Assembly: GCA_944989445.1 (NCBI GenBank)
Contig: CALYLW010000281.1
Coordinates: 599,824 to 663,823, forward strand
Direction of reading: 5' to 3'
From: Ampullaceana balthica
Taxonomy: Eukaryota > Mollusca > Gastropoda > Lymnaeidae
Length of the DNA: 64,000 nucleotides
Below, one piece after another: positions 25,034 to 36,716 of this stretch; the stretch's first letter is position 1, and the number at the start of each line of letters is the position of its first letter. A program made the translations under genes and the position numbers. The notes below the pieces were generated by a model. That model was not told the origin of the DNA. It saw nothing but the letters and a program-made list of their open reading frames with translations, and ran no database searches.

Positions 25034-25798
25034 GAATAGCGGTCTTCAAATACTAAGGACATGACATGTAACTATAGCGGTGTTCAAACGTTGAGGAAAT
25101 GACATGTAACAATAGCGGTCTTTAAACGCTGAGAAAACGTCATGTAACTATAGCGGTCTTCAAACACTGAGGAAATGACATGTTACTATAGCGGTCTTCA
25201 AACGCCGAAGACATGACATGTAACTATAGCTGTCTTCAAACACTGGGGAAATTACATCTAACTATAGCTGTCTTCAAACACTGGGGAAATTACATCTAAC
25301 TATAGCGGTATCCAAACACAGAGGAAATGACATCTAACTAAAGCGGTCTTCAAACACTGGGGAAATTACATCTAACTATAGCTGTCTTCAAACACTGGGG
25401 AAATTACATCTAACTGTAGCGGTCTTCAAACACAGAGGAAATGACATCTAACTATAGCGGTCTTCAAACACTGGGGAAATTACATCTAACTGTAGCGGTC
25501 TTCAAACACAGGGGAAATGACATCTAACTGTAGCGGTCTTCAAACACTGGGGAAATTACATCTAACTATAGCTGTCTTCAATTACTGGGGAAATTACATC
25601 TAACTATAGCGGTCTTCAAACACAGAGGAAATGACATCTAACTATAGCGGTCTTCAAACACAGAGGAAATGACATCTAACTATTGCGGTCATCAAACACA
25701 GAGGAAATGACATCTAACTATAGCGGTCTTCAAACACAGAGGAAATGACATCTAACTATTGCGGTCTTCAAACACAGAGGAAATGACATGTAACTATG
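25034..25798. repeat. 38-bp minisatellite, about 20 copies
   Basis: Units contain AACTATAGCGGTCTTCAAAC followed by ACAGAGGAAATGACATCT or ACTGGGGAAATTACATCT. The two sub-types alternate in the middle, indicating duplication of a two-unit block. Confidence 0.95.
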
Positions 25799-26341
25799 CC
25801 TAGTGCGTGAGCGCATGTGTATATTATTTTGTTGCTGTTGTGTGTAGTTCTCCAGTAGTGTGTCACCTCAATGTGTTGACAAGATGCTTCTCCTGGCATC
25901 TCAAACAAATGACCACAATTAAAATAAGTGAAATAATTTGTGATGAATATCTGTATTTCATAGCATCAGGGGGTATAAAGATTATAGCAACAATATGTCA
26001 TTTATAGCGCTATCAATTTGATCTCATTAGATCATTAATACATCCACAATAACCTTCATCAATACCCTGTAAATCTATTCAGCTATTTCCCGTAACAGAT
26101 GGTCGAGTGGAGGTAAAGCTCTTAGATGCTCAGTTGAAGATTAGGACTAAAATTGTATAGATTTAAAGTAACTTGTTTCCTTTATTTATATATTTTCCAT
26201 TTCTGCTTATCGTCACTCCCTTTCAAAGATAACTCCTCCTGCGTTATTCATTTGTGAGAGACATACGTTAACATGAATAAATATCCTATATGTTCAGTAA
26301 CTTGCAACTACATTTATTTAGTTAGTGCGATACTAGCAAAT
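25799..26341. other. Non-coding stretch
   Basis: A 66-codon plus-strand open frame (25807-26007) starts with the end of the array and is not recognisable. Otherwise AT-rich and featureless. Confidence 0.45.
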
Positions 26342-27205
26342 TACATTCAAACCTGTCATAACGAGATTAATTCGTTCTAGAGTCTTACTCGTTAAGCGAG
26401 ACATTCTTTATGTTAAACAATTGTACCGATACAAATGTAAAATACGAAAATCAGTTCCATGCTAGAAAAAAAAATGTTAATTATCAAAAGATGTTAGTTT
26501 ATTAAAATAAAATTAAGTATGAATTGTTAAAGAGTGAAACAACTAGAATACAATTTAGATTTGAAACCAAAAACGTAAACAAAAATATCATTTTATGACA
26601 AATAATTATTTCTTTTTAACTAGAAAACTGTTAAAGACATTTGTTTTTGCAGACGCGTCAGAATTTGAAAATATGTCGTAACCATTTCGTAGACATTCTT
26701 GACTCTCCGACACTCCATTTGAAGCATCCATCTCCTTAATTGTTCCTGAGAATAGTGCAGATCGTTGATGTTGGCCGATTGTAGCTGTGCGCTAGTTTAG
26801 CCACTTTGTTCTTATTTTTCAATGGATTTTCTTTTCATTTGAACAGTTTTTTTTCTCTATTATGATTGTCTTCTGTTTTGTTTCGATGACATTTTAGCAC
26901 AGGTTATTACACTTTGGACATAAAAAAATTACGAATACTGTCTGAATACAAAATTTGTAAAAACAGTTAATCAAACACGAAAACAATACACTAACAGAAC
27001 GAGTGCTTAATACAGAATAATACACCAGGGCGGAGCAGCCGGCTCACTAATGAATTTCCAGGAAAATTGGATTTTCCCTTTCTGCGTCACTCGTTATGCG
27101 AATCTTCGCCCGTTAAGGGAGCTACTTTTTCAACAACAAAAAAATGTGGTCCTTATGCGAAAACCTCGTAATGAGAGATGCTCGTTATGAGATGTTTGAC
27201 TTATG
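26342..27205. mobile_element. Pogo/Tc1-mariner-like remnant
   Basis: Left end ACATTCAAACCTGTCATAAC-GAG pairs with right end CTCGTTATGAGATGTTTGAC in inverted orientation. Further inward, CTCGTTAAGCGAGACATTC (left) and CGTTATGCGAATCTTCGCCC (right) continue the diverged inverted similarity. The CAAACCT..CATAACGAG style recalls pogo/Tigger-type ends. I find no intact transposase. Confidence 0.5.
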
Positions 27206-27977
27206 TCAATTTAGTTAAAGGCAGAATTAACTTGTTTTCTCAACTGATACAATTAATACAACTAATACAATTAATACAATTAATACACATTTTAAAATAA
27301 ATATGCGTTCGCTTAGCAGAGCAACAAATTTTCTCTAATTAAAACAAAATAGATTAGCTTCCATTTAATAAAGTTTTTCATTACCAATTTCAGATATATA
27401 GTGATAATAGTTTGACTAATGTCGAAGAAATCCATTTTCTCATATTTTCTTCCAAATGTTATGTGTCTTTCTCTTGGAAATTCTTTCCTTAAGCATTCGT
27501 TATTGCTTTTTAATATTTTTCATATATTTTTATAAGTAAGGAATGTTTTGATATTCTTTACGTTTCTTTATTTGAGTCTATTTCAACAAGTCTCATTTTT
27601 AATTTACAGATTTGATCGATTATAACGGAGCTCTTTGCGTGGCATTGCTTGGTTTTAATCAAAAGTTTATGTAAAATACAGGAAATGAACAAAGGGGAAA
27701 AATTTAGAGTGTCAATGGCGTGCTTTTGTCTAACTTTCAAAGACACGTTAGATTAAATTAGGTTGTGTTTTAATTCTTAAAACTTTATTTCAGTGGTGTT
27801 TTATGTCAGTCTGCTTTCGGTGCCTCTAAATGAATATTTAAAATGTTCAACTACCACACTCCCCTGTCATTGAGTGTTGTTCACTCTACAATATCTAAAA
27901 CTTCTTTCTCAGCTGGATTTGGGGAAAGCTGATTGTCAAATTCAACAAACACTTTCTCCCAGTAAAAACTGTGTGCT
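27206..27977. other. Non-coding sequence upstream of the receptor start exon
   Basis: Contains a small repeat of AATTAATACA words (27247-27290). No 5' exon or promoter motif could be identified with confidence, although a non-coding first exon of the receptor gene should lie somewhere upstream of 28092. Confidence 0.4.
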
Positions 27978-28137
27978 GTGTAATAATGAACAATATTTAT
28001 TTGATACCTTCCCCAGTTTGACCATGAACTTGTTAGAGTAGAGACAAGATGATAAGTGTGTACTAATGAACAACACCCTATGATATTGTCCACAGTTTGA
28101 TCATGAACTTGTAAGAGTAGAGACAAGATGCTGAGTG
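27978..28137 (+). repeat. Direct duplication of the acceptor and start-codon region of exon 1
   Basis: Two copies of a unit of about 75 bp: GTGTAATAATGAACAA ... CCCCAGTTTGACCATGAACT ... GAGACAAGATG (27978-28052) and GTGTACTAATGAACAA ... CCACAGTTTGATCATGAACT ... GAGACAAGATG (28053-28130). Each contains a putative 3' splice site (CCCCAG or CCACAG) and the ATG. Only the second copy continues into the coding exon; the first reads ATG ATA AGT and has no receptor sequence. Confidence 0.85.
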
Positions 28138-28225
28138 CTACGGGCGGCGAGTACCTCTGTGTGGGGGACTACATCTGCCTGTACTCAGTGGACACGGAGG
28201 GATATGTCAACGCTACACAGTCCAG
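28128..28225 (+). CDS. IP3 receptor-like exon 1 (start codon)
   Basis: Codes 32 residues plus two bases, including EYLCVGDYICLYSVDTEGYV, which matches the (H/Y)xGD(I/Y)xxLY motif opening IP3 receptors. ATG 28128 is the first in frame: TGA at 28104 is in frame upstream, and A at -3 gives good start context. A tiny upstream frame ATG AAC TTG TAA (28103) precedes it. A 3' splice site CCACAG ends at 28095 or nearby, so a leader exon is expected upstream. The exon ends TCCAG|GTGAGT. The donor is repeated downstream in a 48-unit array. Confidence 0.85.
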
Positions 28226-29655
28226 GTGAGTTGTGGTCAATGACTTAGTGTCCAGGTGAGTTGTGGTCAATGATTTAGTGTCCATGTGAGTTGTGGTCAA
28301 TGATTTAGTGTCCATGTGAGTTGTGGTCAATGATTTAGTGCCCAGGTGAGTTGTGGTCAATGATATAGTGTCCATGTGAGTTGTGGTCAATGATTTAGTG
28401 TCCAGGTGAGTTGTGGTCAATGATTTAGTGTCCATGTGAGTTGTGGTCAATGATTTAGTGTCCATGTGAGTTGTGGTCAATGATTTAGTGTCCAGGTGAG
28501 TTGTAGTCAATGATTTAGTGTCCAGGTGAGTTGTGGTCAATGATTTAGTGTCCAGGTGAGTTGTGGTCAATGATTTAGTGTCCATGTGAGTTGTGGTCAA
28601 TGATTTAGTGTCCAGGTGAGTTGTAGTCAATGATTTAGTGTCCAGGTGAGTTGTGGTCAATGATTTAGTGTCCAGGTGAGTTGTGGTCAATGATATAGTG
28701 CCCAGGTGAGTTGTGGTCAATGATATAGTGTCCATGTGAGTTGTGGTCAATGATTTAGTGTCCAGGTGAGTTGTGGTCAATGATTTAGTGTCCATGTGAG
28801 TTGTGGTCAATGATTTAGTGTCCAGGTGAGTTGTGGTCAATGATTTAGTGTCCAGGTGAGTTGTGGTCAATGATTTAGTGTCCAGGTGAGTTGTGGTCAA
28901 TGATTTAGTGTCCAGGTGAGTTTTGGTCAATGATATAGTGTCCATGTGAGTTGTGGTCAATGATTTAGTGTCCAGGTGAGTTGTGGTCAATGATATAGTG
29001 TCCAGGTGAGTTGTGGTCAATGATTTAGTGTCCAGGTGAGTTGTGGTCAATGATATAGTGTCCATGTGAGTTGTGGTCAATGATTTAGTGTCCAGGTGAG
29101 TTGTGGTCAATGTTATAGTGTCCATGTGAGTTGTGGTCAATGATTTAGTGTCCAGGTGAGTTGTGGTCAATGATTTAGTGTCCATGTGAGTTGTGGTCAA
29201 TGATTTAGTGTCCATGTGAGTTGTGGTCAATGATTTAGTGTCCAGGTGAGTTGTGGTCAATGATTTAGTGTCCATGTGAGTTGTGGTCAATGATTTAGTG
29301 TCCAGGTGAGTTGTAGTCAATGATTTAGTGTCCAGGTGAGTTGTGGTCAATGATTTAGTGTCCAGGTGAGTTGTGGTCAATGATATAGTGTCCAGGTGAG
29401 TTGTGGTCAATGATATAGTGTCCATGTGAGTTGTGGTCAATGATTTAGTGTCCATGTGAGTTGTGGTCAATGATTTAGTGTCCAGGTGAGTTGTGGTCAA
29501 TGATTTAGTGTCCATGTGAGTTGTGGTCAATGATTTAAGTGTCCATGTGAGTTGTGGTCAATGATATTGTGTCCATGTGAGTTGTGGTCAATGATATTGT
29601 GTCCATGTGAGTTGTGGTCAATGTTACACTGTTGTCCAGGTGAGTTGTGGTCAGA
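28221..29655 (+). repeat. 30-bp array seeded on the exon 1 donor, about 48 copies
   Basis: Each unit is TCCAG (last five bases of exon 1) plus GTGAGTTGTGGTCAATGATT plus TAGTG. By my count 28 of 48 units, including the real one, keep CAG|GTGAGT; the other 20 read CATGTGAGT. Use of any later donor would run the exon into an immediate in-frame TGA (AGG TGA). The last four units are 31 bp and diverged. A repetitive minus-strand frame of 453 codons (28169-29530) is a by-product. Confidence 0.96.
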
Positions 29656-32309
29656 TAAGACATCCCCTGTATATTTCTGTTCTTACTTTGACCTTATCAT
29701 AAAGTGTCCTCATGTGCAAACATTTAACCACCAGTTCAGTGTTACACGCCTCATCTTGAACGTGTTGGTCAGCGTAGCTAGAAAGGTTACAGAAAATTTC
29801 AGATGCCAGGATGCAACCCAGTTTGGCTGCATAGAATGGTCGACAAATACTCCAACCCTACTTTAAATTTTTAAAAAATAACCCCTTTCAGACCATGACG
29901 GTCTACGGGTCAAGTGAAGTAGCGTCCACAAGTTTATTAGATCATAATCTGTACACGTCACGGAACTACCAGAACGTAAAAATCAATTTCTGGGGTAATC
30001 TTGACACCTTTTGATACCGTTTCTTGTTGGTAATCTAACATTTGACATCAAATTCAGAAGGGTAAAAAATGGCAGGGGGGTCACACGGTAAAAGAGCCTT
30101 GTACAAGGGAAATAACCTATAACAAAATATGAATATTTACTCATTATTTCAGAAAAAAAAACCAAATCGTTTTAATTGTTGACAGTCAGTGAATAGTATA
30201 ATTGTTTCATTCTTAAATATTCGGTGGGAAATTATTTTCAAGCCCGTCATAATGGATTTCAGGATCATAACCCGATTTAAATACACATGGCATCAAAAGT
30301 GTGGTAATTATCTTCCCATTGATCACGCGTCAGGCAACAATCCGTGATGGTGACGTCTAATTATTTTTTAACTTTTCACAAATACTCAACTCTTTCAGTG
30401 TAATAACAAGACGTGTAAAAAAAAAGGCCGATAAAATTTCCACTTTCCTCTTCAAATGTGCCTGCGGTTCGTATCATATTATAATTCTGGTGGCTTGAAA
30501 AGAGTAAAAAATGAGAGATTTGTGAATGCATTAAGGCTGTGTTGAACAACAAGTATGGGAAAGCCATAAACAGAATATTTTTTTGACAACAACAATAACA
30601 ACGAAGTCTACGTGAGCCATGAATATAAACAGCAGGAAATAAGGACGAATGTAAACCTCACTATATGGTAGATGTTTATTTTTTTTTAAACTAAGGATAG
30701 TAACTAAGTTTCACATGTTACTTAATTCTTGTTGTTTATGTTTGCTCGCTGGGTGAAGGCCTTCTGTAGATACGATCAGATAATTTCGGTGTTTTTTTTT
30801 GGGTCTCTCCATGAACATTTGTAAACATTTTAAAAAAATTATTTGAAAAATCAGGACTGAACCTTGATAGAGAAATCATCCCGTCAGTCATACGTCCCCA
30901 CATCACCTAGAACACCAGGCGTACGTCCCCACATCACCTAGAACACCAGGCGTACGTCCTCACATCATCTAGAACACACTCATCTATTTCATGTTTTACC
31001 AATTAGTAATCCCGACACATCACCACAAAAACACAACTTTAATGAAATTTGCATAATATTGTGTGAAGGGCGACAGGCTGTCAACAGATGTAAGCATAAA
31101 CGAATCGATAAAGCCCCAACATGTGAAAGGTTGGTATGGATTAGTCACGGCCTAATGAGAAGTTACACAAATGGAAGTCAACACCGGGTTTCTGCCCCCG
31201 AGCTGAGATCTTTTAATTCAAACACAGAAATAACTTTTTTTTAAAACATGGAATGGAATAAATCAATCAGTTAGTTAGCAGCTGTGCTATAGGCGCCAAC
31301 ATTTGCTGAAACGGTGAACCTTCCAAAAAATGTTAATAATATCCGAAACCTCAACGAAATATCCAGAGACTTACACTAAATACCTCGACACATCCATCTA
31401 ATATCCCAACACGTTCGCTAAAATCTTACCTCTTTCAGAAGCCCCTTCTGTACAGAAGGCTATTGCCTGCTACGCTTAAGACACCAAAAATACCCTAAAT
31501 CTAGCCCGAAGCCTCAGTAACGCTTGAAAATACCCTCACATCAACATTAAATATTTAAGCCAAATTCTTTCTATACTCTGGTGTCGCTTTGAAACAAATG
31601 TGGTTGCTGGCTTCACTGCTGGTATACCAGATGGCAATTTCCGTTTACAACTCGCACTAATGAGTTTTGTTCTTCTCTTTAATTTTTTCTTTAAAAAAAT
31701 GATAACACTACAAATTATTTAAAATACACATTAAGATCGGAACTTAGCAAAGTCAGGATTTAAATGTGACGTAAGTGAACAGATTATAGGCGTCCAGGGA
31801 TAAACTTAACGAGAATTCAATCCCCCCCCCCTCCCAACCCGAATCATATTTGGTCACATGACAATAAACTGAAAACACTCGACCGGTGATTATGTTCTTT
31901 GCTTTCAAGTTTGTTTTTTTAAACTGATGCCCCCACGCATTGAGCGCTAATCATAGCGTTGCTTATAACAATAGATTCTTTTTATTTTACCTTGACTTAA
32001 TGTGTTTCTAATTTAGGGCTCAAGTCCACCGTATTTGGTAGTATTTCCTATTTTTAAATCCAACCATATCGAATAATAATTAAAATGACATTCTGAAAAT
32101 GGATCCGAAATGTCAGCGCATAATTAAAGAAAGTCGGCTGCTCAGCAGTCGATACTTTGAGAAAAAACATTATGCAATTTGACTATATACATGTATTTAC
32201 TCTACTGTAACAATAGGCAATTTGACTATTGAACATGTCTGACAATGTCTGTACACTACTATAGCATTAAACAATTTGACTATTAAACATTTATGTACGC
32301 TATTATATT
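29656..32309. other. Intron 1 sequence, left part
   Basis: Holds a 30-bp unit in about 2.6 copies (30890-30975, CGTCCCCACATCACCTAGAA) and several short open frames without recognisable domains. From 32160 loose units sharing CAATTTGACTAT lead into the palindrome below. No exon resembling the family was found. Confidence 0.5.
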
Positions 32310-32368
32310 CAAATTGCTTAATGTTACAGAAGTGTATATATAGCACTTCTGTAACATTAAGCAATTTG
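32310..32368. repeat. Perfect 25-bp inverted repeat (hairpin)
   Basis: CAAATTGCTTAATGTTACAG-AAGTG (32310-32334), a 9-base AT-rich loop, then CACTTCTGTAACATTAAGCA-ATTTG (32344-32368), fully complementary. It lies within diverged direct repeats sharing CAATTTGACTAT, so one unit appears inverted. Confidence 0.95.
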
Positions 32369-32494
32369 ACTATGCATACGTCTGTTCACTATTATACCTT
32401 TAAACAATACAGTTTCTGAAATTCTAATTGAAGAGTCTGACTTTTGCGTTCTCTCGTTCACTCCGCTCTCAGTTGTAGAGTCGGTGTGTAATTA

Positions 32495-34372
32495 TCTATA
32501 TATATAAAAATCAAAGTATGTATGTATGTATGCATGTCTGTTATAGCTGACTAAACCATTCATCCGATCGCCATGAAACTTTTGGAGACTTTTGAGTACG
32601 CTCCGGGGATGGAAATAGGCTACTTTTTTTCAAAATTTAACACTCATGGGGCGCCGGGGGCCCATAATGAGAATTTTTTCTTATATGAGCTATATAAAAA
32701 TTAGTTTAGGGCTTAGCTGCTTGGAAAATGAATGGATCTTGACCAAACTTGGTACATAACAACTTGATAGCCAACATTAAAGTACCATATGGCATTGAAC
32801 ACCTAATGTCCGTTCCTTCGGGGCCGGGGGCCCAAAATCTTTTTTTTTGTAAGCGTTAAATACTTTATTCCCGGTATGATTTACACGATCTTGAAAAGCA
32901 TTGACTAATATATCTATCATGATCCAGATTGAAATGAACAGGTATTTTAAAGTTAATTTCTTGCACCGATTGGGCCCGGGGGCCCTTAATGTTGTTTTTT
33001 CTAATCTTATATCTATATATATATAAAATCAAAGTATGTATGTATGTATGTATGCATGTCTTTGTATAGCTGACTAAACCATTCATCCGATCGCCATGAA
33101 ACTTTTGGAGACTTTTGAGTACGCTCCTGGGATGGTCACTGGCTACTTTTTTTTCAAAATTTAACCCTCATGGGGCGCCGGGGGCCCATAAAATGATTTA
33201 TTTTCTTATATATGAGCTATATAAAAATTAGTTTAAGCGTTAGCTATTAGGTAAATTGATGGATCTTAACCAAACTTTGTATATAACAACTTGGTAGCCA
33301 ATATAGAAATACTAAAGGGACTAATTTCCTAATGTCCATTTCTTCGGGACTGGGGGCCCAAAATGTCTTATTTCATAAACGTTTAATATTTTATTCCCCA
33401 TTCAATTATTAAAGATCTTGAAAAATATAGATAAATATATCCACAATGAAATTGATTGAAATAAACAGGCGTTTTGAACTTGACATATTGCACTAAATGG
33501 GCCCTGGGGCCCTTAATGTCGTTTTTTGCTTTTATGAGCTATATAAAAATGAGTTTATGCGTTAACTACTGAGTAAATGAATGGATCTTAACCAAACTTG
33601 GTATATAAAAACTTGGTAGCCCATATTAAAATAACAAAGGGCACTGCACTTCTAATTTTTAATTGTTCAGGGCCGGGGGCCCCAAATGTATTTTTTCGTA
33701 TGTGTTTGAGATATTATTTCCCATTCTATTTTAACGATCTTAAGAAATATATCAATGATGAGACTGAATTAAAATGAACAGCATTTTGAAATTTACATCT
33801 TACATCGAATGGGCCGGGGGCCCCAAATGTCTTTTTTTTGTGTATACTCTAAGATATTATTTCCCACTCAGTTTTTAACGATCTTGAGAAATATATCCAT
33901 GATTAAAATGAATTTAAATGAACATGTTTTCAAAATGTACATCTTGAATTGAACGGGCCTGGGAGCCCCTTAATGTAGTTTTCCTTATATCTACATATAT
34001 ATAAAAATTAGTTTAGGTGTTAGATAATGAGAAAATAAATGGATTTTGACCAAACGCGGTATATAAAAACTTAAAAGCCTATATTAAATTTCGATAGGGC
34101 ACTGATCTCATAATGTCCATTTCATCGGGGCTAGGGGCCCTAAATGTGTTTTTACTAAATTTTTAATATTGTATTCCCCATTCAATTTTACACGATATTG
34201 AGAAATATAGATACATATATTTATATTTTTGTTATGAAATTGATTGAAATGAACAGATTTTCGAACTTCATATTTTAAACTAATGGGCCTGGTGACCCTT
34301 AATGTAATTTATTTTTTATCTATATATATTCCTTTTTACTGAGATCGTTGCAACGCACGACGGGTCTGCTAG
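32495..34372 (+). mobile_element. Non-autonomous Helitron
   Basis: Starts A|TCTATATATATAAAAATC and ends CACGACGGGTCTGCTAG|T: the TC...CTAG ends, inserted between A and T, without inverted repeats or target duplication. The 5' portion (TATATAAAA..GTATGTATGTATG..CATTCATCCGATCGCCATGA) recurs at 33012-33150, so the element is internally duplicated or nested. The interior has several diverged copies of GGGCC-GGGGGCCC and GATCTTGAAAAATATA blocks of roughly 450-500 bp. No Rep/helicase coding sequence is present. Confidence 0.8.
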
Positions 34373-34679
34373 TAATATATACGAATGAGTGAATTTACTA
34401 TTGTCTAATTAAATATTGAAAAAAAGATTGCTGTAAAAATATCGAATGAATCTGTTGATTATATTATTTGATGGTTTACTGACTACAATAAACATATACG
34501 CATAAAACTGTATGATCTCTCGTCGTTTCGACTTAACACAGCGACAAGAGCATAGTGCATTCCATCCATGATATCCCTATGCTTCTCCATAGTTTTATTC
34601 CACATTGAAGGTGCGTATTGGTGAGGAATGTCAAGGTAATTTCCTGTACAACAGTGACAAGGTATTGGCTAAGATGAGA
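34373..34679. other. Short intronic spacer between Helitron and LINE fragment
   Basis: AT-rich, nothing recognised. Confidence 0.5.
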
Positions 34680-36119
34680 TAAGTGGTAGGATAGGGAAGG
34701 CAGCAACTGTTATGGCTAGACTGTACAAAAGAGTCTGGTCCAATGCCAAACTCACAGCAAGGACTAAGCTGCAGGTATACCAGGCCTGCGTACTGAGCAC
34801 ACTACTCTATGGATGCGAGTCATGGACCACCTATACCAGGCATGAAAGAAGGCTCAATAGCTTCCACCTCAGATGCCTGCGCCGCATCTTGGACATCTAA
34901 TGGCAAGAGAAAGTCCCCAACACAGAGGTCCTGGCTCAAGAGAAAGTCCCCAACACAGAGGTCCTGGCTCAAGAGAAAGTCCCCAACACAGAGGTCCTGG
35001 CTCAAGAGAAAGTCCCCAACACAGAGGTCCTGGCTCAAGAGAAAGTCCCCAACACAGAGGTCCTGGCTCAAGAGAAAGTCCCCAACACAGAGGTCCTGGC
35101 TCAAGAGAAAGTCCCCAACACAGAGGTCCTGGCTCAAGAGAAAGTCCCCAACACAGAGGTCCTGGCTCAAGAGAAAGTCCCCAACACAGAGGTCCTGGCT
35201 CAAGAGAAAGTCCCCAACACAGAGGTCCTGGCTCAAGAGAAAGTCCCCAACACAGAGGTCCTGGCTCAAGAGAAAGTCCCCAACACAGAGGTCCTGGCTC
35301 AAGAGAAAGTCCCCAACACAGAGGTCCTGGCTCAAGAGAAAGTCCCCAACACAGAGGTCCTGGCTCAAGAGAAAGTCCCCAACACAGAGGTCCTGGCTCA
35401 AGAGAAAGTCCCCAACACAGAGGTCCTGGCTCAAGAGAAAGTCCCCAACACAGAGGTCCTGGCTCAAGAGAAAGTCCCCAACACAGAGGTCCTGGCTCAA
35501 GAGAAAGTCCCCAACACAGAGGTCCTGGCTCAAGAGAAAGTCCCCAACACAGAGGTCCTGGCTCAAGAGAAAGTCCCCAACACAGAGGTCCTGGCTCAAG
35601 AGAAAGTCCCCAACACAGAGGTCCTGGCTCAAGAGAAAGTCCCCCAACACAGAGGTCCTGGCTCAAGAGAAAGTCCCCAACACAGAGGTCCTGGCTCAAG
35701 CAAGCATGAGTAGCATTCCAGCCATATTAAGTCAAAGAAGCCTCCAATGGCTTGAGCACGTCAAGAGAATGCAAACTTGTCGCATACCCAAGGATGTGCT
35801 ACACAGCGAGCTGGTGAAAGGGAAAAGGTCGGTTGGTCGGCCATGTCTCAGATACATGGACATATGCAAGAGAGACATGAAAGCAGCCAAACTTGACATA
35901 CAAAACTGGGAATACCTGGCAGAGGATAGGTCCCCGTGGCGGGCTATAGTGAAAGAAGGATCACTAAGAGCAGAGGAGCAAACCAGGGCGGAAGCAGTTG
36001 AAACAAGAGCGAGGAGGAAGGCCAGGCAACACTGCACCACTGCATTCATGTGTGTGTCATGCAGAAGAGACTGCCACTCAAGGATTGGTCTCATCAGCCA
36101 CACCAAGAGCTGCAGATAA
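34680..36119 (+). pseudogene. Non-LTR retrotransposon fragment (RT C-terminus) with expanded internal repeat
   Basis: The left part reads VYQACVLSTLLYGCESWTTY and RRLNSFHLRCLRRILDI, the conserved tail of a LINE reverse transcriptase. A TAA (34898-34900) then interrupts the frame, WQ follows, and the 11-residue piece EKVPNTEVLAQ is repeated 24 times. The frame continues with QRSLQWLEHVKRM, GKRSVGRPCLRYMDICKRDM and a final C2H2/C-like motif, CVSCRRDCHSRIGLISHTK, before the stop at 36117-36119. One extra C at about 35641 shifts the frame between repeat and tail. The 5' part (endonuclease, RT core) is missing, as expected for a 5'-truncated copy. The clade cannot be set from this piece. Confidence 0.85.
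34907..35705 (+). repeat. 33-bp array inside the LINE fragment, 24 copies
   Basis: Units AGAAAGTCCCCAACACAGAG plus GTCCTGGCTCA are practically identical; the only difference I see is the extra C near 35641. The unit is 11 codons of the transposon frame. Being divisible by three and free of stops, it opens long frames on both strands. Confidence 0.97.
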
Positions 36120-36716
36120 TAAAGATAAATCAATCGTCCTTCGTAGACGGACAGATGCCATACCATTCAATTGGCTAAGCCTTGTTGTTTCGGAAAACAA
36201 AATCTATTTTGAACGACACACTTGCCCCCGCTTGCAGAATGTGCCAACAGAATAAAGACTTTGTCAAGTCTTCATCAAAACTTTGACATCATCATAATTT
36301 GTCTGTGTATGTCCATGAACTTATAACAACGTTCACGAGTATATGGGGGAGGGGGGATGCCGAGACGGGGACTGAACAGTCTGTTAGGTCGGCGATCATC
36401 GTATGACGGCTTGGAAATAGATCCACCCACACCTGCAGGATCAATGACTTAATGTTAAAATACTAATTTATCGTTGGATTAATGAATTATACCCAACTAT
36501 ACCCCCACCCGTTTACACTACTCCTTGGATTATTTTATTACTAGTATAACTAATAATATTATTATCATTATTATTATTATTATTATTACGTATGCTAATC
36601 TAGAATTATTGGACTCAACAATGTAGAAATTGGTTTCTAGCTAAAGATTGATATTTGTCTTGTTTTCACCTCAGGGATGAATCAAGTTTTTTTTTATTCC
36701 TCTATCACTTCAACAG
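36120..36716. other. Intron 1 sequence, right end
   Basis: Contains an ATT trinucleotide run (36547-36588) and the exon 2 acceptor tract (TTTTTTTTTATTCCTC ... CAACAG). Nothing else supported. Confidence 0.55.

Noticed and set aside
28169..29530. 453-codon minus-strand threonine-rich frame
   Set aside because: It is the reverse of the donor-seeded 30-bp array in intron 1, so openness is a by-product of the period.
34809..36119. 436-codon plus frame as a host gene
   Set aside because: The start lies out of frame within the retrotransposon, the middle is the 33-bp array and the end is the LINE tail; it is a mosaic of frames in a dead element.
36675..36716. Earlier acceptor for exon 2 (CACCTCAG|GGATGA)
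   Set aside because: It fits the phase but would translate the T-rich acceptor tract. The later CAACAG gives a junction without an insertion and has a far better pyrimidine tract.
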